In this document: positions 7,865 through 15,261 of the stretch, one piece after another | Numbering within the stretch: the stretch's first letter is position 1 | How the letters are laid out: every line of letters begins with the position of its first letter | Assembly (NCBI GenBank): GCA_947474365.1 | Contig: CANJIU010000035.1 | Span: 1-64,000 of the forward strand | From: Opitutia bacterium | Lineage (GTDB): Bacteria; Verrucomicrobiota; Verrucomicrobiia; Opitutales; Opitutaceae | Direction: 5' to 3' | Length of the DNA: 64,000 nucleotides | The notes under the pieces: generated by a model | What the model was told of the DNA's origin: nothing | The model's input: only the letters and a program-made list of their open reading frames with translations | The model's database searches: none | Translations under genes and position numbers: made by a program

Positions 7865-10822
7865 ATGAAATCCTGTCCGTCCCTGTCCCTCGCCGTCGTC
7901 CGGCGCGTGTTGGTGCCCTTTGCCGCCGCCGGTTTGTTTTTGAGTGCGCTTTTCGCCAGTGTCGCCCGTGCCGCGGAAGCGGCCGCCGTCATTTCCGGCA
8001 CGGTGAGCAATACCGCCACCGGCAACCTTCTACAGGGTGCGAAGGTTGATATACCGCAACTCGGACTCTCGGCACTGACCGACAACACCGGACGCTATGT
8101 CCTGAATGTTCCGCCTGGGGCGCACGAGTTGGTGGTGTCTTACACCGGTCTCGACTCCTCCCGCCAGCAGGTGTCAATCGCGGCGGGTGCCCGTTCGACA
8201 AAGAATTTTGATCTCACGACGGGCATCTACCAGATGCAGGAATTTCGGGTGACCGGTGAGCGCGAGGGCGGCGCCGCGGCGATCACCGCGCAGCGCAATG
8301 CCGACAACGTCAAGAACGTCGTCGCGATGGATTCGTTCGGCAACTTGCCCAACATGAGTGCGGGCGAACTCGCCATCCGGCTTCCCGGGATCGCGGGTAA
8401 TCTCGATGAGGAGGGCAACGTCACCGGCCTCACGGTGCGCGGCATGGGCCCGACCTTGAACCGCGTCACAGTTGATGGTGCGCTCATTTCGAACGTTGGC
8501 GGCATGAACCGTCAGTTCCAGACCCACTCGCTGACTGGGGCGATGTTCGAGCAGATGGAGGTCATCAAGGGCCACACGCCCGACAAGGGGGCGGACTCGC
8601 TCGGAGGCACGATCAACCTCAAGACGCGCTCGCCGCTCAGCATGCGGGAAAAACGTCGCGTCACCTACAGTGCCACCGCCCGTTGGGCGCCGCCGTTTAC
8701 GCAGCAAATTCCGCTGCGCGAGGCCCACCGGATGCACCCGCTGGTCAACATCGGCTATCAGGAGGTATTCGACGTCTTGGGCGCGGACCGTAACCTCGGC
8801 GTCGCCGTCAACGTGTTCTACAGCGAAAATGTCGCGGGCTATTTCCGCGCGCTGCGCGATTTTGAAAACACCACGACCCAGCCGGCTTACCTCTGGGACT
8901 ACGGCACGCAAGACGCGTTCAACAACCGCAAGCAGGGCAGCGTGAACATCAAGGCGGACTACCGGCTTTCCCCGAACACGAAGATCACGTTCAACACGAT
9001 CTACAACGATGCGAACGAGCCCTATAACCGGCTTTACGTCACGCGGGCGTTCACCAACCAGACCGCCCCGAACGCCACGACCTCCGGCGTCGTGCCGGGT
9101 TACACCGATCGGATCACGACCGTCCGTCCGGTGGCGGCCTCGGTCATCGATGTTACGGAGACGATGTTCAGCTTTTTCAACCGGACCCGGCAATTCGATC
9201 TCGGGGCGGAACACACGTTCAACAACCTGGAAATCGACTACAACGCGAACTACAGCCAGACGCACAACAACCTCGGGGTGGGCAAGGGCGGCACGCTCAC
9301 CAACCGCATCACCGGCACCGGCTGGATCCTCGATCGCACGAAGTCCGACCTCTATCCGATGTTCCTGCCGAATGGCGGCCTCGATTTCACCAATCCGGCC
9401 AACTACCGCCCCAACGGGTTCCTCACGACGCGCAACAACGATCGCGACGTGGAGATCAAGAACGTGCGCGGCAACGTGCAGTACAAATTGCCGACCGAGT
9501 TCGTCTCGACCCTGAAGGCGGGTGGAGATTGGCGCGAGCAGATGGCCAAGGTCGTCGGTCGTGACCGGCGCTGGAGCTACACCGGCACCACGGCCCTGCC
9601 GACCAATTCCTCGCTCGTGACGTGGGACTCGCTCAAGACGGGCCGCAAGATTCCGCAATGGGAAACCGCCGCGCTCATCAATGGCGAAGTGCCCAATTCA
9701 CCGTCGCTGTGGAACGAAGATTTGTACTTCAAGGAAACGACCAAGTACACGGGAACGAACGCGGTCACCGAGACCGTCACCGCCGGCTACATCATGGGTC
9801 AGGCGAAAATCGGCCACACCGGGCTGCTGACGGGGGTGCGCACCGAGAAAACAGACACGGAGAGCTGGGGCTGGGTCCGCGCCCGCGTCGCCAGCACTGC
9901 GGCGCAACAGGCCGCCGATCCCGTCGGTGCGGCGACGCGTGATTACGCCAACAACCGGCGTGAACTCAAAGGCAACTACACGAAGTCGTTTCCCAGCGCG
10001 CATCTCACCCATGACATCCTGCCGAACCTCAAAGCGCGGTTGAGTTGGTCGACGAGCTTTGGCCGGGCCCCGATGAACAATTTCACCCCGAACGAGACCG
10101 CAAACGAGGCGGCGCAGACCCTCACGATTAACAACCCGAGCCTGAAGCCGCAGATGGCGAAAAATTGGGACGCATCGCTCGACTACTATTTCGAGCCGGT
10201 GGGTAATTTCTCGATCGGATGGTTCCACAAGGAAATCAAAGACTACCTTGTGACTGGTCAGGTGACAGGGGTCATTCCTTCCGGCACGAACAACGGGTAC
10301 AATGGCGAATATGCCAACTTCACCACGTTGACCACGCTCAACGCAGGTACGGCGTACGTGCAGGGTTGGGAGCTGAGCTATCAGCAGCAGTTCACCTTCC
10401 TGCCCGGGCTGCTCAAGGGGTTGAGCTTCGCCGCCAATTACACGGTTCTGGATACTCACGGAAATTTCACAGGCACGACACTGCTCACCAACGGTCAGGT
10501 CGCCGGCTTCATTCCCAAGACCGGCAACGTCAGCCTGGGGTGGCGCTATCGCAGCTTCACCTCCCGGGTGCTCGTCAACTACACCAGTGACTACACCACG
10601 GCCTACACGGCGGCGACGCTTGGTCGGAATCTCTACCAGTTCAAACGCACGGTCGTGAACCTGGGCCTGGGTTACCAATTGAACTCGCGGGTGGGGCTCT
10701 CACTCGACGTTTCCAATCTCTTCAACGAGCCGATCGCGAACTACCGCGGGATCACCGACCAGATGCAGCGGACGGTGATCACCGGCACGACGCTCAGTCT
10801 CGGCGTGAACGGCCGCTTCTGA
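7865..10822 (+). CDS. TonB-dependent outer-membrane receptor with CarboxypepD-like domain
   Basis: A 985-residue outer-membrane receptor, probably for oligosaccharide import driven by TonB-ExbBD. Residues 1-37 are a signal peptide (ASVARA before AEA). Residues 43-118 form a carboxypeptidase-regulatory-like beta-sandwich (ISGTVSNTATGNLLQGAKVD). EFRVTGE at about 126-132 could be the TonB box, the plug spans about 145-255 (RLPGIAG, VRGMG, SLGGTINLKT), and a 22-strand barrel follows to the terminal NGRF with its C-terminal Phe. The start is set at 7865 because it gives an intact signal peptide. No SusD gene follows; an FG-GAP protein does, 22 bp downstream. It is paralogous to the receptors at 15262 and 30545. 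Confidence 0.92.
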   Translation: MKSCPSLSLAVVRRVLVPFAAAGLFLSALFASVARAAEAAAVISGTVSNTATGNLLQGAKVDIPQLGLSALTDNTGRYVLNVPPGAHELVVSYTGLDSSRQQVSIAAGARSTKNFDLTTGIYQMQEFRVTGEREGGAAAITAQRNADNVKNVVAMDSFGNLPNMSAGELAIRLPGIAGNLDEEGNVTGLTVRGMGPTLNRVTVDGALISNVGGMNRQFQTHSLTGAMFEQMEVIKGHTPDKGADSLGGTINLKTRSPLSMREKRRVTYSATARWAPPFTQQIPLREAHRMHPLVNIGYQEVFDVLGADRNLGVAVNVFYSENVAGYFRALRDFENTTTQPAYLWDYGTQDAFNNRKQGSVNIKADYRLSPNTKITFNTIYNDANEPYNRLYVTRAFTNQTAPNATTSGVVPGYTDRITTVRPVAASVIDVTETMFSFFNRTRQFDLGAEHTFNNLEIDYNANYSQTHNNLGVGKGGTLTNRITGTGWILDRTKSDLYPMFLPNGGLDFTNPANYRPNGFLTTRNNDRDVEIKNVRGNVQYKLPTEFVSTLKAGGDWREQMAKVVGRDRRWSYTGTTALPTNSSLVTWDSLKTGRKIPQWETAALINGEVPNSPSLWNEDLYFKETTKYTGTNAVTETVTAGYIMGQAKIGHTGLLTGVRTEKTDTESWGWVRARVASTAAQQAADPVGAATRDYANNRRELKGNYTKSFPSAHLTHDILPNLKARLSWSTSFGRAPMNNFTPNETANEAAQTLTINNPSLKPQMAKNWDASLDYYFEPVGNFSIGWFHKEIKDYLVTGQVTGVIPSGTNNGYNGEYANFTTLTTLNAGTAYVQGWELSYQQQFTFLPGLLKGLSFAANYTVLDTHGNFTGTTLLTNGQVAGFIPKTGNVSLGWRYRSFTSRVLVNYTSDYTTAYTAATLGRNLYQFKRTVVNLGLGYQLNSRVGLSLDVSNLFNEPIANYRGITDQMQRTVITGTTLSLGVNGRF

Positions 10823-10844
10823 TCCGTAACCTCCTCCCGCTTCC

Positions 10845-12890
10845 ATGATTTCATTTCGCACCCTTCGCGTTGTTCTCTGCCTATTGCTGCCGATCGTCGG
10901 GGGAGCGGCCGAGTTGCCGGGAGTGATGCCTCGCCTGCCCTACAACAACCCCGGGGCCCTGACGGACCTCGGGGTGGGCCTGTGGGCGTGGCCGCTGCCG
11001 ATCGACTACAATCAGGACGGGTTGATGGATTTGGTCGTCGTCTGTACGGATAAGCCGTCGAACGGCGCGTGGTTCTTCGAGAACAGCGGCCAGATCGATC
11101 CGCAGTTGAAGCTGCCAATCTTCAAGCCTGCCGTGCTCATCGGGAAGTCCGCGGCGTCGGTCGGGATTTCGTACATCGAGGGAAAGCCCATCATCACGGC
11201 GACCGCGTCGGTGAAGCGCGGGGAGATCTTTGATTTCCAGGGGAACATGTTTCCGGATTTCCCGAAATCGCAGTTCGGCCAGCCCGTGAAACTCCCGGTG
11301 CCGATGAAAATCCACACTGAGCCGGGCAGCATCCGGCAAAACCAATGGAAGCTGGTTGACTACGATGGTGACGGGGCCCTCGACGTGACGCTAGGCATCG
11401 ATTTCTGGGGCGACTTTGGGCCCCTCAACGGCGGCGAGGGGGCGTTCAACGCCAAGGGGGAATGGACGCGCGGCAAGTTGCGCGGCTATGTCTACCTGCT
11501 GCGCAACACTGGCACGACGGCCAAGCCGGTCTACGCCGCGCCGGTGCGTTTGCAGGCGGGCGGCAAGGACATCGATCCCTATGGCATGCCGTCGCCCATG
11601 TGGGGCGACTTTCGCGGCACGGGAAAGCTGGATCTGATCTGCGGCGAATTCCGCGACGGATTCACGTTTTATGAAAACACCGGCACGCGAACAAAGCCTG
11701 TTTATGCCGCCGGTCGGGAACTCGCGAGCGCCGGCATCCCAGTCAAGATGGACCTGTGCATGATCACTCCGACCGCCGTTGATTTCAACGGCGATGGCTT
11801 TCTCGACATTGTGTGCGGTGACGAGGACGGGCGCGTGGCGTTCATCGAGAACACCGGCAAGGTCGTGGATGGCATGCCGCAGTTTCTCCCGCCGCGGTAT
11901 TTCCGGCAGTTCGCGGCCGACGTTAAGTTCGGAGCTCTCTCCACTCCCTATGCGTTCGACTGGGACGGGGACGGGGACGAGGATCTGATTTGTGGCAATT
12001 CGGCGGGCTACATTGCGTTCATCGAGAACTTGGGTGGCACGCCGACGCGCTGGGCGCCGCCGCGGTATCTGTCGGCGGGCGGCAAGCTCATCCGCGAGCA
12101 GGCCGGTCCGAACGGTTCGATCCAAGGCCCGGCCGAGGCGAAGTGGGGTTACTCCATTCTCAGTGTCGCTGATTGGGATGGTGACGGCCTGCCCGACATC
12201 ATGACCAACGGCATCTGGGGAAAAATCATCTGGTATAAAAATATTGGCACGCGCACGGCGCCGAAGCTCGCCGCCGGGCGCCCGGTTGAACTCACGCTGC
12301 CCGCCGGCGTTCCGACCCCGGCGCTTGCCGGAAATTGGTGGAAGCCGCAGGGGAGGGAGCTGAGCACGCAGTGGCGGACGACTCCGCAGATGGTCGACTG
12401 GAACGGCGACGGGTTGATGGACCTCGTGATGTCAGACCCGGACGGATACCTCGCGCTCTATGAGCGCAAGCGCGCCGCCGACGGTACGCTGACGCTCTCG
12501 CCCGCCCAGCGGGTGTTCTGGAGCGAGGGCGCGAGCGTTTTCGACAGCAACGGCAGACCGCAGAACAAGGAATCTGGCCTCCTGCAGCTGAACGACGGGA
12601 TTTTTGGACGGCGCGGGAGGCGGACATTCTGCACCGTGGACTGGGATGGCGACGGCAAGATGGACATTTTGATGAACAGCAACCCGAACGTGAATTTCTT
12701 CCGCAACCTCGGGAAGAACGCCGCCGGACAATGGATGTTCCGCGACGAAGGTCCGGTGAGTTCGCACCTGCTGACGGGACACGCCACCAAGCCAACGGTA
12801 CTTCGTGCGGCGGGTGTGCCTGGGGCGACGTTGCTCATCGGTGCCGAAGACGGGTTTTTCTACCAGCTCAACAATCCGCTGGCAAAATAG
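10845..12890 (+). CDS. secreted FG-GAP/VCBS-repeat protein
   Basis: A 681-residue exported protein with a signal peptide (residues 1-22). It has at least seven calcium-loop repeats of the D-x-[DN]-x-DG-x-x-D type beginning near residues 54, 172, 313, 372, 443, 518 and 599 (for example DYNQDGLMDL, DWDGDGLPDI). Such repeats build integrin-like beta-propellers. It begins 22 bp after the TonB receptor stop, so the two are probably co-expressed. A related protein (33531) sits directly after the TonB receptor at 30545; both share a GPxExxWGY segment before a DW(D/N)GDGLPDI repeat. A role as a surface or periplasmic glycan-binding partner of the receptor is inferred from this repeated pairing. No catalytic motif is recognised. 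Confidence 0.85.
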   Translation: MISFRTLRVVLCLLLPIVGGAAELPGVMPRLPYNNPGALTDLGVGLWAWPLPIDYNQDGLMDLVVVCTDKPSNGAWFFENSGQIDPQLKLPIFKPAVLIGKSAASVGISYIEGKPIITATASVKRGEIFDFQGNMFPDFPKSQFGQPVKLPVPMKIHTEPGSIRQNQWKLVDYDGDGALDVTLGIDFWGDFGPLNGGEGAFNAKGEWTRGKLRGYVYLLRNTGTTAKPVYAAPVRLQAGGKDIDPYGMPSPMWGDFRGTGKLDLICGEFRDGFTFYENTGTRTKPVYAAGRELASAGIPVKMDLCMITPTAVDFNGDGFLDIVCGDEDGRVAFIENTGKVVDGMPQFLPPRYFRQFAADVKFGALSTPYAFDWDGDGDEDLICGNSAGYIAFIENLGGTPTRWAPPRYLSAGGKLIREQAGPNGSIQGPAEAKWGYSILSVADWDGDGLPDIMTNGIWGKIIWYKNIGTRTAPKLAAGRPVELTLPAGVPTPALAGNWWKPQGRELSTQWRTTPQMVDWNGDGLMDLVMSDPDGYLALYERKRAADGTLTLSPAQRVFWSEGASVFDSNGRPQNKESGLLQLNDGIFGRRGRRTFCTVDWDGDGKMDILMNSNPNVNFFRNLGKNAAGQWMFRDEGPVSSHLLTGHATKPTVLRAAGVPGATLLIGAEDGFFYQLNNPLAK

Positions 12891-12904
12891 CCGACTGCTG
12901 CGAC

Positions 12905-12934
12905 GGGTGGCGCGTCGTCGTGCGCGCGCCGCCC
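12905..12934 (+). terminator. possible intrinsic terminator or attenuator hairpin
   Basis: The arms GGGTGGCGCG (12905-12914) and CGCGCCGCCC (12925-12934) pair over 10 bp with one G-T wobble around a 10-nt loop. A T-rich stretch follows about 10 nt later, just before the aldolase start. It may reduce read-through from the FG-GAP gene into the catabolic genes; the displaced T-run makes it a weak call. Confidence 0.35.
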
Positions 12935-12959
12935 GCCACGGCGATTTTCATTTTTCTTC

Positions 12960-13886
12960 ATGAACACTTCCTATCGTCCGGGCGGGATCTACTCCGCCCA
13001 ATGGATTCCCACCGATTCCGGCGGCCGCCTTGATCGCGCCGCCCTGGCCGCGCACCTGGCGTTCGAGAAACGCGCGGGGATTGACGGCGTGCTGGGGCTC
13101 GGCAGCACGGGTGAGTTTCCGCATTTTTCACCTGACGAGCGCAAGCACGTCCTCGCGGCCATTGTTGAGCTCGCGGCGCCGCTGCCCGTCATCGCCAACA
13201 TCACCGACATCCGTCCGCGCGCGGCGATCGAGCTCGGTCGCTTTGCCAAGTCGCTCGGTCTGCCGGCGGTGGCGTTGATGCCTCCGATCTTTTTCCCGAT
13301 GTCGCAGGACGACGTGCTCGCTTATTTCCTGCACGTGGCCGAAGCGGTCGATCTCCCCGTGATGCTCTACAATTTCCCCGAGCTCTGCGGCAAACGCATC
13401 GACCTCGCCACCATTGCCGCGTTTGCCGACCGGGCCCCGATGTGCGCGATCAAGCAGAGTGGCGGCGAGTTTGCGTATCACCGCGACCTGATCGCGCTGG
13501 GCAAGGAAAAGGGCTACGTCGTGATGTCGGGCGCCGATTTGCGACTCACCGAAGTCTTCGCCCTCGGGGCGGCCGGCTGCACCGGCGGCCTCGTCAATAT
13601 CGTGCCGGAATTGATGCTCGACATCCATCGCTGCTCGGCGGCCGGACGTCCGGGTGACGCCGCCGTGTCGGCCGCACGCATGGTGGAACTCGGCAAGGTG
13701 ATTGATCAGCTGGCGTTTCCTCCGAACGTGGCCGCCGGTCTTGCCGCCCGCGGGTTTGCGCCGGGCGTGTCGAAGTCGGTGCTGTCGCCCAAATCGCAGG
13801 GACTTTCCGCGAAGATTGAAAGCGAGTTGCGCGCGCTGTTCGTGCAGTGGGGCCTTGCCCTCGGGCCTGTCGCCGCGGCAGCGTAG
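12960..13886 (+). CDS. DHDPS/N-acetylneuraminate lyase-family Schiff-base aldolase
   Basis: A 308-residue TIM-barrel class I aldolase or dehydratase of the dihydrodipicolinate synthase superfamily, cytoplasmic. The pyruvate-carboxylate-binding GST loop is G48-S-T50 followed by GE, the catalytic Tyr is Y137 (LYNFP), and the Schiff-base Lys is K165 (CAIKQSGGE). Its position next to an MFS carrier and BNR proteins argues for catabolism of a 2-keto-3-deoxy sugar acid (sialic acid, KDG or a related product) rather than lysine synthesis. N-acetylneuraminate lyase is one option, but no NanE or NanK partner is nearby, so the substrate is open. The gene is 90 bp before the transporter gene. Confidence 0.88.
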   Translation: MNTSYRPGGIYSAQWIPTDSGGRLDRAALAAHLAFEKRAGIDGVLGLGSTGEFPHFSPDERKHVLAAIVELAAPLPVIANITDIRPRAAIELGRFAKSLGLPAVALMPPIFFPMSQDDVLAYFLHVAEAVDLPVMLYNFPELCGKRIDLATIAAFADRAPMCAIKQSGGEFAYHRDLIALGKEKGYVVMSGADLRLTEVFALGAAGCTGGLVNIVPELMLDIHRCSAAGRPGDAAVSAARMVELGKVIDQLAFPPNVAAGLAARGFAPGVSKSVLSPKSQGLSAKIESELRALFVQWGLALGPVAAAA

Positions 13887-13976
13887 TCCGCGGTCGTGAC
13901 GGTGGGCGAGTGGTTTCATTTCCCGACCACCCGCTCACCCTCGCCGCCGTTCTCCCGAAGGTCCCCTCCTTACCCC

Positions 13977-15221
13977 ATGTCGTCCCAACCCTCCAACGCC
14001 CTGCGCTACGCCTGGTTCATCGTGGCGCTCCTGTTTCCGGTCGCGTTGCTGAACTACCTTGATCGGCAGATGCTCGCCACGATGAAGGCGTCGATGGTGC
14101 ACGACATCCCTACAATCGCGAACAAGGCCGACTGGGGGCTGGTGCTCGGTTGCTTCAAGTGGACCTATGCGTTTCTCAGTCCGTTCGCGGGCTACGTCGC
14201 GGACCGGCTCGGCCGGCGTTACGTCATCGTCGCCAGCCTCTTCGTCTGGTCGATCGTCACCTGGTGGACCGGGCATGTGACGACGTTCAACGAGCTGATT
14301 GCCGCGCGGGCGCTGATGGGCATCAGTGAGGCGTTCTACATCCCGGCGGCGCTGGCCTTGATCGCCGATTTTCATCCCAGTGGCACGCGGTCGCGCGCCG
14401 TGGGCGTGCATCAGACCGGCATCTACATCGGGCAGATCCTCGGAGGCTTCGCGGGCTACGCGGCGGACTCGGCGGACCACGGCTGGCGCTGGGCCTTTTC
14501 GACGTGCGGCATGATCGGCGTGATTTATGCGCTCCCGCTGCTGGCGTTGTTGCGCAATCCGGAAACTCCGGCGATCTCCACGGCCGAGTCGAACGATCGA
14601 AAGGAGCACGGCGGCGTGATCCGGGGGCTCCTGACGAACCGAAATTTCATCCTGCTCGTGCTGTATTTCACGTTGCCGGCGATCGCTGGGTGGGTAGTGC
14701 GCGACTGGATGCCGGAAATCCTCCGCGAGAAATTCAGTCTTGGTCAGGGCAAGGCCGGGGTGAGCGCGATCCTTTATGTTCAACTTGCCTCGATGGCCGG
14801 AGTGGTCATCGGCGGCTACCTGGCGGATCGGTGGATGCGCACGACATCGCGCGGGCGCATCTATGCGAGCGCGATCGGGATGATGCTTTTCCTGCCGGCG
14901 CTCTTCAGTGTGGGTAACGCGGGCACCCTTACCGTCGCGATCATCGGACTGGTCGTATTCGGTCTCGGCTGGGGCTTCTTTGACTGCAACAACATGCCGA
15001 TCCTCTGCCAAATCACCCGGCCCGAGCTGCGCGCCACGGGTTACGGCATCATGAATCTGGTGAGCATCACCTGCGGCGGACTGGGCGACGTGGCGTTCGG
15101 CTGGCTGCGGGATCGTCACGTGTCGTTGAATCTCATCTTTGGCTCCTTTGCTGGCATCGCGCTGCTGTCGGTCTTCATCGTGCTGATGATCAAGCCGACG
15201 AAGGAGAACGCTGCCGCTTAA
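13977..15221 (+). CDS. MFS transporter (hexuronate/anion:cation symporter-like)
   Basis: A 414-residue inner-membrane carrier with about 12 hydrophobic segments. The cytoplasmic loop 2-3 signature is visible as GYVADRLGRRYVI, and helix 1 carries LLNYLDRQML. The sequence resembles the anion:cation symporter group, which imports uronates and other sugar acids. The frame is open from 13896, but the ATG at 13977 (MSSQPSNALRYAWF) is chosen because the first helix follows at once. Its place after the aldolase gene suggests import of that enzyme's acidic substrate; this is inference. Confidence 0.88.
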   Translation: MSSQPSNALRYAWFIVALLFPVALLNYLDRQMLATMKASMVHDIPTIANKADWGLVLGCFKWTYAFLSPFAGYVADRLGRRYVIVASLFVWSIVTWWTGHVTTFNELIAARALMGISEAFYIPAALALIADFHPSGTRSRAVGVHQTGIYIGQILGGFAGYAADSADHGWRWAFSTCGMIGVIYALPLLALLRNPETPAISTAESNDRKEHGGVIRGLLTNRNFILLVLYFTLPAIAGWVVRDWMPEILREKFSLGQGKAGVSAILYVQLASMAGVVIGGYLADRWMRTTSRGRIYASAIGMMLFLPALFSVGNAGTLTVAIIGLVVFGLGWGFFDCNNMPILCQITRPELRATGYGIMNLVSITCGGLGDVAFGWLRDRHVSLNLIFGSFAGIALLSVFIVLMIKPTKENAAA

Positions 15222-15261
15222 GCAGGGGTGTCGCACCTTGGACGCCCCGGGTCTCGCCCTT

